From WHSW01 sp963740055 (lineage in GTDB: Bacteria > Actinomycetota > Thermoleophilia > Solirubrobacterales > 70-9), in assembly GCA_963740055.1 (NCBI GenBank), contig CAVUCL010000005.1:682001-746000 (forward strand): a DNA stretch of 64,000 bases, given 5' to 3'. The notes under the pieces were generated by a model, which saw nothing but the letters and a program-made list of their open reading frames with translations, did not search any database and was not told the DNA's origin. This document shows positions 7,599 through 20,056 of this stretch, one piece after another. The translations under genes and the position numbers were made by a program. Position 1 is the stretch's first letter, and the number at the start of each line of letters is the position of its first letter.

Positions 7599-8897
7599 TC
7601 AGGAACCCGGTACCGCCACCTCAACCTCGTCCACGGGCTCGGGCGCGGTGCCCTTGAACTCGTAGATGTCGTAGACGCCCGCGGTCGCGTCGCCCGCGTC
7701 GTCCATGTCGATCGCTCCGGAGGCGCCCTGGTAATCGATGTCGTCGCCGTTCTGCAACGCCTCGATCGCGTCGGGCAGCTCCTCCCAGGTGTACGGGTCA
7801 CCCTCGGGAGCGCTCACCGTCTGGATCTGCTCCGCGATGTCCGCGCCCTCGGTCGACCCGGCGGCGACGGCCGCGAGGTAGCAGAGGACGACGCTGTCGA
7901 ACGTCTGCGCGTCGAACGTCAACCGGTCGACGTCCTTCGGCTCAGCCGCCTTGTACGCCTGATCGAACGCCTTCGCCTGCGTCTCGTCATCCGGAACGCC
8001 CGGCGCGGTGCCGCGCAGGCCGTTGGCCGCCTCCTCCCCGGCGTCTGCCAGGTCGGTGATCAGGCCGTCGGTGACCCACGTGGTCGAGGGGTCGTAATTC
8101 CCGGTCCGCACGAGCGCGGGACCGACCTTGTTATAGGTCTCCGGGAAATCGAGGATCACGGTCGCGTCCGGGCTCCCGGACGTGATCTGACCGGCCTCGG
8201 TGTCGTAGTTCGGCAGGTCGATGTCGTAGATGACCTCCTCGCCGATCGAGCCTCCGAGCTCCTCCCACGCGGCGCTGAACGTGTCCGCGAGGCCGGTGCC
8301 GTAGGCGTCGTTGCGAGCGCCGATGTTGACCGTCTTGCCCTCGGCTCCACCGAGCTCCTCGTCCATGAAGTTGGCGAGGGTCGGGCCCTGGAACGAGTCG
8401 GGCGGCGAGGTCCGGCTGACGAAGCCGTCGTCGTCGAGGCCGGTGATCTCGTCGGAGGTCGCCGACGGTGAGATCAGCGGCACCTCCTCGGGGACCGAGA
8501 CCGACTCGCCGCTCGGGATCGTGTCCGCCGAGCCCCAGGGGCCGGAGATGCAGCTCGCGCCGTCCGACGTCGCCAGCTTGCGCTGCGCCTGGACCGCGCA
8601 CTGCGGATCGGCCGCGCCGCAGTTGTCCTCCTTGACGACCTCGACCGTGTGGTCAACGCCGGCCTCTTCGATCGCGGCTTCGATCTCTGCGGTCGCCAGG
8701 TCCGTGGCCTTCTCACCGGGCCCACCGAAGTCGGCCAAGTCGCCGCTGAGCGGCAACGAGCTGCCGATCACCATGTCAAGCGAAGTCTCTCCGCCACCAC
8801 CACTTTCGCTGTCCTCGTCGTCGTCGCCGCAGGCGACGATTCCGAACGACAAGCCGGCCACCACAAGGGCGAGCAAGACCAGCCTGATCTTCGTCAT
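7599..8897 (-). CDS. livK: Branched-chain amino acid ABC transporter substrate-binding lipoprotein
   Basis: Extracytoplasmic ligand-binding protein of the importer, 432 residues from the ATG at 8897. This start is preferred over GTG 8903 because GAGAGGAG lies 5 nt before it. The N-terminus is a lipoprotein signal with lipobox IVAC, then an acidic/Ser/Gly linker and the type I periplasmic-binding fold opening VIGSSLPLSGDLADFG. Segments such as DCGAAD-like loops, GSADTIPS and SPSATSD fit the Leu/Ile/Val-binding family. It faces the livHMGF operon tail-to-tail and so is controlled separately, probably to allow more binding protein than permease. Ligand range cannot be read from sequence. Confidence 0.88.
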   Translation of the reverse strand: MTKIRLVLLALVVAGLSFGIVACGDDDEDSESGGGGETSLDMVIGSSLPLSGDLADFGGPGEKATDLATAEIEAAIEEAGVDHTVEVVKEDNCGAADPQCAVQAQRKLATSDGASCISGPWGSADTIPSGESVSVPEEVPLISPSATSDEITGLDDDGFVSRTSPPDSFQGPTLANFMDEELGGAEGKTVNIGARNDAYGTGLADTFSAAWEELGGSIGEEVIYDIDLPNYDTEAGQITSGSPDATVILDFPETYNKVGPALVRTGNYDPSTTWVTDGLITDLADAGEEAANGLRGTAPGVPDDETQAKAFDQAYKAAEPKDVDRLTFDAQTFDSVVLCYLAAVAAGSTEGADIAEQIQTVSAPEGDPYTWEELPDAIEALQNGDDIDYQGASGAIDMDDAGDATAGVYDIYEFKGTAPEPVDEVEVAVPGS

Positions 8898-9023
8898 GAA
8901 CACTCCTCTCTCGGAAAACCCAAAACGCGAGTGCCACTTCGGCGGTCTCGCAATGCCATTCCTATCAGGATCGGCGCCCCGGGGGCAAGATGGTCGTGCG
9001 TGCGAGAGGGCGCTCGCGGGGCC
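8898..9023. other. Gap between livK start and lipoprotein stop
   Basis: This 126-bp gap must contain the livK promoter (minus strand) and its ribosome site GAGAGGAG at 8904-8911. I see no clear -10/-35 pair or hairpin. Confidence 0.4.
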
Positions 9024-9524
9024 TTAGGCCGAACGGCTCGGAGCCCGCTCGCCGCCGGAGCCCGAGCCGACCCGCCGCCATTCGACGATCTCGCCGCCCT
9101 CGATCACGAACGCGGTCCGCGCGGTGCCGCCCGTACCCGTTCCGCAGGAGCCCGGGCCCGGCCGCTCGGTGAGCTCGAAGGTGGCGACGACGAAGTCGCC
9201 CTGTGCCGCCGCGCGGACGAGCTCGGCCCCGCATGGCAGCGAGGCGTTGAAGGCGCGAGCGTCGCCGAGCTCGCGGATCTCGACCAGCACCGGGCCGTTC
9301 TCGGCCACGCTCGGGATCGCGAAGTACCCCGCCGCGCCCTCGAGGTCGCCCTCGCTGAGCGCGGTCGCCCACTCGTCGATCACCCGCACGTCGGCGGGGT
9401 CGGCGCCCCCGGGGATCTCCTCGCCGGACTCGGCGCTGGTCGGCTCGGGGTCGGACTCCGAACAGGCGCCGAGGGTCGCCGCGAGCGCGACCAGTGCCGC
9501 TGTCATCGCGAGCCGGCTTCGCAT
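9024..9524 (-). CDS. Lipoprotein with NTF2/SnoaL-like domain
   Basis: 166 residues from the ATG at 9524. The signal ends in a good lipobox, LGAC (Cys near residue 21), followed by a Ser/Glu-rich spacer. The rest (VRVIDEWATALSEGDLEGAAGYF at the start, FVIEGGEIVEWRRVGSG at the end) has the helix-plus-sheet pattern of SnoaL/NTF2-like proteins, including the typical ...GDxxxAxxYF beginning. It should be anchored outside the membrane. No catalytic residues can be named. It is divergent from imuB and shares the 75-bp region holding the LexA box. Confidence 0.7.
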   Translation of the reverse strand: MRSRLAMTAALVALAATLGACSESDPEPTSAESGEEIPGGADPADVRVIDEWATALSEGDLEGAAGYFAIPSVAENGPVLVEIRELGDARAFNASLPCGAELVRAAAQGDFVVATFELTERPGPGSCGTGTGGTARTAFVIEGGEIVEWRRVGSGSGGERAPSRSA

Positions 9525-9559
9525 CAGGTGACCAATTCTGACGCGGACGTGATCCGGGC

Positions 9560-9595
9560 TTGACATCCTCCGGCCTCTATACGAACATGTGTTCG
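9560..9595 (+). promoter_or_regulatory. SOS promoter and LexA box of the imuB-dnaE2 operon
   Basis: The palindrome CGAACATGTGTTCG at 9582-9595 matches the actinobacterial LexA box GAACnnnnGTTC exactly. A TTGACA hexamer at 9560-9565 is spaced 17 nt from GAACAT inside the box, so LexA bound here would cover the -10. The box ends only 4 nt before the imuB ATG, so the mRNA is probably leaderless or nearly so. Confidence 0.85.
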
Positions 9596-9599
9596 ATTC

Positions 9600-10847
9600 A
9601 TGATCGCCTGCGCACTCATCCCCCGGCTCTCGCTGACGAGCGCCCTGGGGGGCCGGCGCGGGATGGTCGGCCGCCCGCTGGCGCTCGCCCCGCAGCCGGG
9701 CGGGCCGCAGGTCGTCGGCGAGGTCTCGGGGACTGCGGAGGCACACGGGGTGCGGGCGGGGATGCGCCTCGGCGAGGCGCTCTCGCGCTGCCCCTCGCTG
9801 GTCCTGGTCGCCGCCGACCCGGTGCGCGCCGAGGCCGCCTGGGAGGAATCGCTGCGCCGGCTCGAGACGATCGGCGCCGCGGTCGAGCCGGCGCAGCCGG
9901 GCGAGGCCTACTTCGCGCTCGAGCCCCTGCGCGGCATCCACGGCGAGCCCGGCGTGATCCTGGCGAGGGCCCGCCGAGCGCTCGGAGCGCCGGCGCGCCT
10001 GGGCGCGGGGCCGAACCGGATCAGCGCCCGGGCCGCGGCGATGCGGATGCGCGCCCGCCGCCCGCCGCTGCTCCTCTCCGATGCCGCCGCGCGGAGGATG
10101 CTCGCCGGACTCCCGGTCGCCGCCCTGCGCGGACGCCTCGCTCAAGGCGGCTGGCGAGCCCTTGCGGACCATGACGCCCCCGGAAGCGAAGCGGAGGAGG
10201 CGTCATGCATTGATTGCTTCGAGCGGCTCGGGGTGCGGACCCTGGGCGAGCTCGCCGGGCTGCCGGCCGAGGCGATCGCCGACCGCTTCGGCGACCCGGG
10301 CCTGCGAGCGCTCGAGCTCGCGCGCGGCGCCGACGAGCCGCTGCGCCCGCGCCGGGTTCGCGAGCAGCTCGCCGAGCGCCTCGAGCTGCCCGAGGCCGCC
10401 TCGGGACAGCAGCTCGAGCGCGCCCTTGGCCTGCTCGCGGAGCGGCTGCTCTCGCATCCGTCGCGAGGCGGGCGGACGATCCGCAAGCTGCGAATCGAGG
10501 CGCGCCTCGCCGCCGGCGGCGGCTGGCGCACCGACGTGACCATGCGCACCGCGACCGCCGGCGCCGAACGCCTGCGGCTGGCGCTCGCACCGCGACTCTT
10601 AAAGCTCCCGGGGCCGGCCGCCGCGCTCGCCCTGCGGGCGCTCGAGCTCGGGCCGCCGGGCGGCGAGCAGGCGGCGCTCGCCTCGCCCACCGAGGAGCGC
10701 CGCGCCCGGCTCGGCGAGGCGGTGCGCCAGACGCGCGCCGCGGCCGGGCGCGATGCCGTGCTCAAGGTGCTCGAGGTCGATCCGCACTCGCGAATCCCCG
10801 AGCGCCGCGCGATCCTGACCCCGTTCGGGGAGCGCGCCGATGACTAG
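9600..10847 (+). CDS. imuB: ImuB-type inactive Y-family polymerase, mutasome subunit
   Basis: 415 residues, Y-family fold with the catalytic acids lost. The usual N-terminal D-x-D strand reads ACALIPRLSL and the S-x-D-E strand reads AYFALEPLRGIHG. This is the hallmark of ImuB, which links DnaE2 to the sliding clamp in damage-induced mutagenesis rather than making DNA itself. The helix-hairpin part LERLGVRTLGELAGLP-like (about 207-222) and a basic little-finger region follow. About residues 191-203 (DAPGSEAEEAS region) are encoded by a palindromic repeat that also occurs at 47952. The LexA box is immediately upstream, and the 3' end overlaps the DUF6504 gene by 8 nt. Confidence 0.88.
   Translation: MIACALIPRLSLTSALGGRRGMVGRPLALAPQPGGPQVVGEVSGTAEAHGVRAGMRLGEALSRCPSLVLVAADPVRAEAAWEESLRRLETIGAAVEPAQPGEAYFALEPLRGIHGEPGVILARARRALGAPARLGAGPNRISARAAAMRMRARRPPLLLSDAAARRMLAGLPVAALRGRLAQGGWRALADHDAPGSEAEEASCIDCFERLGVRTLGELAGLPAEAIADRFGDPGLRALELARGADEPLRPRRVREQLAERLELPEAASGQQLERALGLLAERLLSHPSRGGRTIRKLRIEARLAAGGGWRTDVTMRTATAGAERLRLALAPRLLKLPGPAAALALRALELGPPGGEQAALASPTEERRARLGEAVRQTRAAAGRDAVLKVLEVDPHSRIPERRAILTPFGERADD
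10171..10206 (+). repeat. Palindromic element, copy 1, inside imuB
   Basis: Stem arms ATGACGCC (10171-10178) and GGCGTCAT (10199-10206) flank the 20-nt core CCCGGAAGCGAAGCGGAGGA. The same core with one change lies at 47961-47980 between different but again fully complementary arms. The copy is translated in frame within imuB. Confidence 0.8.
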
Positions 10848-11076
10848 CCAGCGGGTCTACTGGCCGCGACCGGTCGCGGTCGAGGCCGCGGGCGACGGAA
10901 CGCCGCGCGCGGTCGCCGGGGTCGCGGTCGAGGCGGTGCGCGAGGAATGGCTGGTCGAGGATCGTTGGTGGACGCCGAAACCCCTGCAAAGACGCTACTT
11001 CGAGCTCGTGCTCGCCGACGGCCGCGACCTCGTCGTCTTCCGCGAGGGCGAGCGCTGGTTCGAGCAACGGGCGTAG
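10840..11076 (+). CDS. DUF6504 family protein, mutasome-associated
   Basis: 78 residues. The core VREEWLVEDRWWT followed by RRYFELVLADGRDLVVF is that of the DUF6504 proteins that accompany imuB/dnaE2 cassettes in actinobacteria. No catalytic motif is visible; the fold looks like a small beta-rich domain with many aromatic residues. It overlaps imuB by 8 nt at its start and dnaE2 by one base at its stop (TAGTG), so all three are likely translated together. A role in the translesion complex is inferred from context only. Confidence 0.85.
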   Translation: MTSQRVYWPRPVAVEAAGDGTPRAVAGVAVEAVREEWLVEDRWWTPKPLQRRYFELVLADGRDLVVFREGERWFEQRA

Positions 11077-14000
11077 TGGCGTACGTCGAGTTACACGCGC
11101 ATTCGGCCTACTCGTTCGGTGACGGCGCCTCGCTGCCGGAGGAGATCGCGGGCGCGGCGGCCGACCGCGGCTACGGCGCCTTCGCGCTCACCGACCACGA
11201 CAACGTCTGCGGTGCGATCGAGTTCGCCCGAGCCTGCCGGGGATTCGGGGTGCGGGCGATCGCCGGTGCCGAGCTCACCGTCGCCGACGCGAGCGGGGCG
11301 CCGCCGTTTCACCTCACGCTGCTGGTCGAGAGCGCCATCGGCTGGCGCAACCTCTGCCGGCTCTTGACCGAGGCGCACGCCCCGACCAGGCCGGATCCTG
11401 GGCGCGACCCCCTCCCCCCCTCGCTGGCGCTCGACTCGCTGATCGCCCGCAACGAGGGCCTCGTCTGCCTCACCGGCTGCGCCGGCGAGGGCGCGGTCGC
11501 CGGCGGCTGGGAGCGCGGCGACCCGCGCCGCGCCGAGGCACTCGCCCGGCGACTCGCCACCGGCTTCGGGCGCGAGCGCCTGCGGATCGAGCTCCAGCGG
11601 CCGTTCTGGCGCCGAGACCGCTCTCGCAACCGCGACCTCGCCGGCCTCGCCGAGCGGCTCGGGGTCGCGACCGTCGCGACCGGCAACGTCCACGCCCACG
11701 ACCGCTGCCGGGCCGAGCTCCAGGACGCCTTGGTCGCGATCCGCTCGCACACGACGCTCGAAGAATGCGAGCCCGGGCGACGCGGCAACTCGAGCGCCGT
11801 GCTCGGCTCGCCCGCGGAGATGGCGGCCCGTTTTGCCGACCATCCGGAGGCCGTCTCCGAGACGGCGCGGCTGGCGGAGCGGCTCGAGTTCGACCTCGAG
11901 GGCGAGCTCGGCTACCGCTATCCCGGTTCCGAGGACCCCGATGCCGACGCCACCCTGGCCGAGATCTGCCGCGGCCGGCTCGAACTGCGCTACGCGGGGA
12001 CTCGCGAGCGTCCCGAGGCCGAGCGGCGGCTCGACGAGGAGCTGCGGGTGATCCGCGGCCTCGGCCTCTCCGGGTTCTTCCTCCTGCACTTCGACCTGCT
12101 CGAGCTCGCGCGCGAGGTCGCGGCCGAGGTGCGCGGACCCGACTCGGCTCGGTCGCTGCTGCCTCCGGGGCGCGGGCGCGGCTCGAGCGTGAGCTCGGTC
12201 GTCTGCTACCTGACCGGCCTCTCGCACGTCGACCCGGTGCGCGCCGGGCTCTTCCTCGGCCGCTTCCTCAACGACGACGTCTCGGAGATGCCCGACATCG
12301 ACCTCGACTTCCCGCGCGACATCCGCGAGCGGCTGATCCCCCGCGTCCACGAGCGTTATGGCCGCGAGCACGCGGCGCTCGTGTCCGCGTTCGCCGGCTA
12401 TCGCTCGCGCGGCGCCATCCGCAACCTCGGCAAGGCCCTCGGCCTGCCCCCGGGCGAGATCGAGCGGGTCGCGGGGATCGCCGACGTCTACGGTCGCGGC
12501 GAGGAGATCGAGCGCGACATCGCCGAGGCGATCGGCGCCGAGCGCGCCGCCTCGGAGCGCTGGCGCTGGGCGGCGCGACTCGCGCGCGAGGTCTGGGGGC
12601 TGCCGCGCCACATCTCCCAGCACCCGGGCGGGATGGTGCTCTCGACCCGGCCGCTGATCGACATCTGCCCGGTGCAGCCGGCGGCGATGGAGGGGCGCCA
12701 GGTGGTGCAGTGGGACAAGGACTCGTGCGCCGACGCGGGCTTCTTGAAGATCGATCTGCTCGGGCTCGGGATGCTGTCGGCGGTCGAGCGCTGCGTCGAG
12801 TCCATCGCCGCCACCCGCGACGAGCGCATCGACCTCTCGCGGATCCCGCTCGACGACCCGCCCACCTTCGAGGCGATTCGCGCCGCGGAGACGACCGGGG
12901 TGTTCCAGATCGAGAGCCGGGCGCAGATGCAGATGCTGCCCCGCAGCCTGCCCGAGACGCTCGACGACGTCGTCGTCCAGGTCGCGCTCGTGCGTCCCGG
13001 ACCGATCCAGGGAGGCGCCGTGCACCCGTATCTCGAGCGCCGGCGGCTGCTGCGCGAGGACCCCGGCTACCGGATTCCCTACGAGCATCCGGCGCTCGAG
13101 CCGATCCTCGCCGACACGCTCGGGGCGATCGTCTTCCAGGACCAGGTGATCCAGGTGGCGATGGCGCTCGCCGGCTTCAGCGCCGGCGAGGCCGAGGGCC
13201 TGCGACGAGCGATGAGCCGCAAGCGCTCGGAGGCCGCACTGAACGCCTATTGCGAGCGCTTCGTCGCCGGCGCGGTCGAGCGCGGGGTCGAGCGCGGGCT
13301 CGCCGAGCGCGTCTTCGAGCAGGTGCGCGGCTTCTCCGGCTTCGGGTTTCCGAAGTCGCACGCCGCCGCCTTCGGCCTGCTCGCCTACCAGTCGACCTGG
13401 CTGCGCGTCCACTACGGGCCCGAGTTCCTCTGCGCGCTGTTCAACGAGCAGCCGATGGGCTTCTACCCGCCCGACTCGCTCGCCCACGAGGCGCAGCGGC
13501 GCGGGATCGAGGTGCGGGCGGCGGACGTCAATCGCAGCGCGGTCGAGTGCAGGGTCGAGCGGGGCCTCGCCGTTCGCATCGGCCTCGGCTACGTCAAGGG
13601 CCTGCGCGCCGAGCAGGCCGAGGCGCTGGTCAGCGAGCGCGAGCGTCGCGGCGCCTATGCCGACCTCGCCGAGCTCGCCTCGCGCTCGGGGGTCGACCGC
13701 GACGGCCTCGAACGACTCGCCTGGGCGGGCGCCTGCGAGTCGCTCGCCGGCCCGGCCGGGGGCGCCGCGCGCCGCGACGAGCTCTGGCGACTCGGGATCG
13801 CGCGCGGCGGCGAGCGCGGCGCGGGCACTCGCAGGCACAGCTCGCGCTGCCGCTCTCGCTTCCGGCCGCCCCCGACCTGCGCCCGCTCGACTCCTGGGAG
13901 CGGATCGTCGCCGACTACGCCTCGACCGGGGTCACCCTCGGCGAGCATCCGCTTGCCGCGATGCGCACCGGGCTCGAGCGGGGCCTGGCGCGCACCGACG

Positions 14001-14395
14001 AGCTCGCGACCCGCCCCGATCGCGACCAGCTCGCGCTCGCCGGGCTGGTCGTCGCCCGCCAGCGCCCGGCGACCGCGAACGGGATCGTGTTCATGCTGCT
14101 CGAGGACGAGCTCGGGGTCGCGAACGTGATCGTCCCGCCGCCCGTCTACGACCGCTGCCGGCTCGCCGTCCGCACCGCCTCGTTCGCCGTCGTGCGCGGC
14201 CGGCTCGAGCGCCGCGAGGGCGTCGTCAACGTCCTCGCGGCGTCGGTCGAGGCGCTCGCCCCTCCGGCCCCGGCCGCAGCCGTGGTTCGCCAGATCGAGC
14301 CGTCCGCCGGGCGCGAGACCGGGCGCGACCAGTCGGCGGCCGGTCGCGAGCTCGCCGCCGTCGCCCCTCGCGCGCACAGCTTCGGGCGCCGATGA
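11076..14395 (+). CDS. dnaE2: Error-prone DNA polymerase DnaE2 (frame broken near 13822)
   Basis: C-family polymerase alpha homologue for damage-induced translesion synthesis, about 1106 residues, the usual DnaE2 length. I start at GTG 11076, where the conserved VAYVELHAHSAYSFGDGAS of the PHP domain begins; residues upstream in this frame are Arg-rich noise. PHP His residues (HAHS, TDHDN), the palm motif MPDIDLDFPRD with its catalytic Asp pair (about residues 406-416) and the finger block GFGFPKSHAAAFGLLAYQS are present. Near 13822, after ERGAG, the frame changes. The remaining 190 residues (from QAQLALPLSLPAAPDLRPL through the OB-fold LAGLVVARQRP, ending HSFGRR) need one missing base or two extra bases. 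LexA-controlled with imuB. Confidence 0.88.
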
Positions 14396-14417
14396 GCCCG
14401 CGCTGCAAGATCGCATG

Positions 14418-14453
14418 CAGAACATATGTTCTGTCCGGAGCCGTCCTTAGTCT
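14418..14453 (+). promoter_or_regulatory. Second LexA box with downstream -10
   Basis: CAGAACATATGTTCTG (14418-14433) is a perfect 16-nt palindrome carrying the LexA core GAAC-ATAT-GTTC. A TAGTCT -10-like hexamer at 14448-14453 would put its -35 inside the box. It lies 22 bp after dnaE2 and 27 bp before the GTG at 14461. Confidence 0.75.
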
Positions 14454-14460
14454 CGCGCCC

Positions 14461-14688
14461 GTGATCAAGTCCTCGTCCACAGACCTCGCCCAGCGACTCC
14501 TCGGCGCCGTCGATCTCGCGATCGATTTCGCCACCCTGGGCGAGTACGGCCTCGAGCCGTTGCCCACCGACGGGCCATGTCGCGAGCGGGCCGGCTGCGA
14601 CGCCGGCCGGGAGGCGCTCGCGGCGGCTCGTCGCGGCACCCGCAAACGACGAGAGCCGCCCCGAGGGACGGCTCTCTGTCGAAGCTAA
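14461..14688 (+). CDS. Small SOS-associated ORF of unknown function
   Basis: 75 residues from GTG 14461. The first half, DLAQRLLGAVDLAIDFATLGEYGLEP (read in pieces, about residues 7-32), forms an amphipathic helix and looks like real protein. The second half holds two Cys (near 40 and 45) and a very basic tail. The last 14 codons overlap the terminator hairpin of the opposing rRNA operon, so the C-terminus may be accidental. A strong LexA box sits 27 bp upstream with no other gene to serve. I do not recognise the family. Confidence 0.5.
   Translation: MIKSSSTDLAQRLLGAVDLAIDFATLGEYGLEPLPTDGPCRERAGCDAGREALAAARRGTRKRREPPRGTALCRS
14647..14681 (-). terminator. rRNA operon terminator
   Basis: Arms around 14651-14661 and 14666-14676 pair with one mismatch and are extended by CGAC/GTCG ends. 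The hairpin begins about 10 nt past the 5S 3' end on the minus strand and is followed by a short T-run (CGTTTG). It also lies at the end of the plus-strand small ORF and may work both ways. Confidence 0.75.
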
Positions 14689-14690
14689 AC

Positions 14691-14806
14691 GGCGGCGACC
14701 TACTCTCCCAGGCGCTTGCGCACCAAGTACCATCGGCGCTGAGGGGCTTAACTGCTCTGTTCGGAATGGGAAGAGGTGTTTCCCCCTCGCTATGACCACC
14801 GAAATT
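14691..14806 (-). rRNA. 5S ribosomal RNA
   Basis: The minus strand carries the conserved 5S pieces CCATTCCGAACAGAGCAGTT and GGGAGAGTAGGTCGCCGCC, about 116 nt in all. Ends are estimated by comparison with other bacterial 5S genes. It is the last gene of the rRNA operon. Confidence 0.93.
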
Positions 14807-14851
14807 GGTCGAGACCGCGCGACTGACCGAGCCGCCCGGTTCCCCGGTGGG

Positions 14852-14886
14852 GCTTGAAAACTGCATCAAGGCCAAAAGAGGTATTC
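14852..14886 (-). repeat. 23S processing stem, 3' arm
   Basis: GCTTGAAAACTGCATCAA, then GGCCAAAAG and GTATTC, are the inverted complement of the spacer sequence at 17958-17998, with a few unpaired bases. The two arms flank the 23S gene and would form the long helix cut by RNase III. Confidence 0.8.
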
Positions 14887-14892
14887 AAGAAC

Positions 14893-17892
<3,000 letters not shown>

Positions 17893-17957
17893 GTGAGCTC
17901 CGCGGCCGCCCGAGGGCGGATGCGGAGAACCACGGCTGCCCGAGGGCCGCCGTGGGT

Positions 17958-17998
17958 GAATACCCTTTTACTTTTGGCCTTTGATGCAGTTTTCAAGC
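17958..17998 (-). repeat. 23S processing stem, 5' arm
   Basis: Pairs with 14852-14886 across the whole 23S gene. The shared blocks are GAATAC, CTTTTGGCC and TTGATGCAGTTTTCAAGC. The copy here has about six extra bases (TTTTAC region), which would bulge. Confidence 0.8.
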
Positions 17999-18033
17999 TC
18001 CGCCGAGGTCGGCAGACGGGGGGCTCCCGCCGG

Positions 18034-18057
18034 CGGTCTCTCAAAACTGAGCAGCGC
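18034..18057 (-). repeat. 16S processing stem, 3' arm
   Basis: Plus-strand CGGTCTCTCAAAACTGAGCA with GCGC is the complement of the leader arm at 19880-19903, 22 of 24 positions matching. An additional 10-nt pairing, GCATGACGAC (18056-18065) with GTCGTCATGC (19761-19770), would continue the helix towards the 16S body. Confidence 0.8.
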
Positions 18058-18146
18058 ATGACGACGGCCGAAGCCACCGACGCGTCCCGCGGTGCCAAGC
18101 CGCTCATGGACGCAGGTCCGGTCGACATCTAGAGAATGTCTCCCTA

Positions 18147-19694
<1,548 letters not shown>

Positions 19695-19879
19695 AAGTGA
19701 CTCGAGGTTTCAATCCGAGGCCGGGGTCAACCGGCTCCGGTTCCTCTGTCTACACGAAAAGTCGTCATGCCTCGTGTCCGTCGAGTACACAAGTTGACGG
19801 ACGACATGACGGGGTTTGGCTGTCACCGCCTAACGAGGCGGTGATCGGACCTCACGAACCGGGGCGAGCCCCAGTTCGC

Positions 19880-19903
19880 GCGCTGCTCAGTTTTCAAAGA
19901 CCG
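19880..19903 (-). repeat. 16S processing stem, 5' arm
   Basis: On the minus strand CGGTCTTTGAAAACTGAGCA followed by GCGC. It matches the spacer arm at 18034-18057 in 22 of 24 positions and includes the boxA-like antitermination sequence. Confidence 0.8.
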
Positions 19904-19961
19904 CGTCCGGGGCGCGGGGTGCTTCCCCGCGCGACCGGTGCCGTTTCAGGCGCGACCAGCA

Positions 19962-19991
19962 AGTATATCCCTGCCCGGCCGCGAACCGCAA
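19962..19991 (-). promoter_or_regulatory. rRNA operon promoter
   Basis: On the minus strand TTGCGG (19991-19986), an 18-nt spacer and TATACT (19967-19962). Transcription would begin about 265 nt before the 16S gene. No second promoter copy is apparent. Confidence 0.7.
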
Positions 19992-20056
19992 GCCGGATTG
20001 CCGGCGCGGACGCGAGAGGGTAGCAGGCACGCCGCGGGCGTCGGCCGCGCGATCGT

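Larger units (their letters stand above)
17893..18146 (-). other. 16S-23S internal transcribed spacer without tRNA
   Basis: About 254 nt. It contains no cloverleaf or TPsiC-like block, so neither the Ile nor the Ala tRNA usual in many bacteria is present. It holds the 5' arm of the 23S stem (17958-17998), the 3' arm of the 16S stem (18034-18057) and a GC-rich repeat-like patch with CCCGAGGGC twice (17908 and 17939 regions). Confidence 0.8.
19695..20056 (-). other. rRNA leader region
   Basis: 362 bp between the end of tyrS and the 16S gene, with no coding sequence. It contains the rRNA promoter (19962-19991), a boxA-like CTTTGAAAACT within the 16S stem arm (19880-19903), and a leader hairpin in which 19764-19782 can pair with 19796-19812 (GTCATG with CATGAC, GTCCGTC with GACGGAC). 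That hairpin uses the same bases as the inner part of the 16S processing stem. Confidence 0.75.

Noticed and set aside
10947..11075. ATG at 10947 as the dnaE2 start
   Set aside because: It would add 43 Arg-rich residues and lie inside the DUF6504 gene; the GTG at 11076 starts the conserved PHP domain.
13657..14688. A 343-codon plus-strand frame running through the dnaE2 end into the small SOS ORF
   Set aside because: Upstream of 14461 it is an Arg/Ala-rich shadow of dnaE2; only the part after the LexA box looks like protein.
17893..18146. A tRNA gene in the 16S-23S spacer
   Set aside because: No cloverleaf arms or TPsiC sequence could be found by eye.
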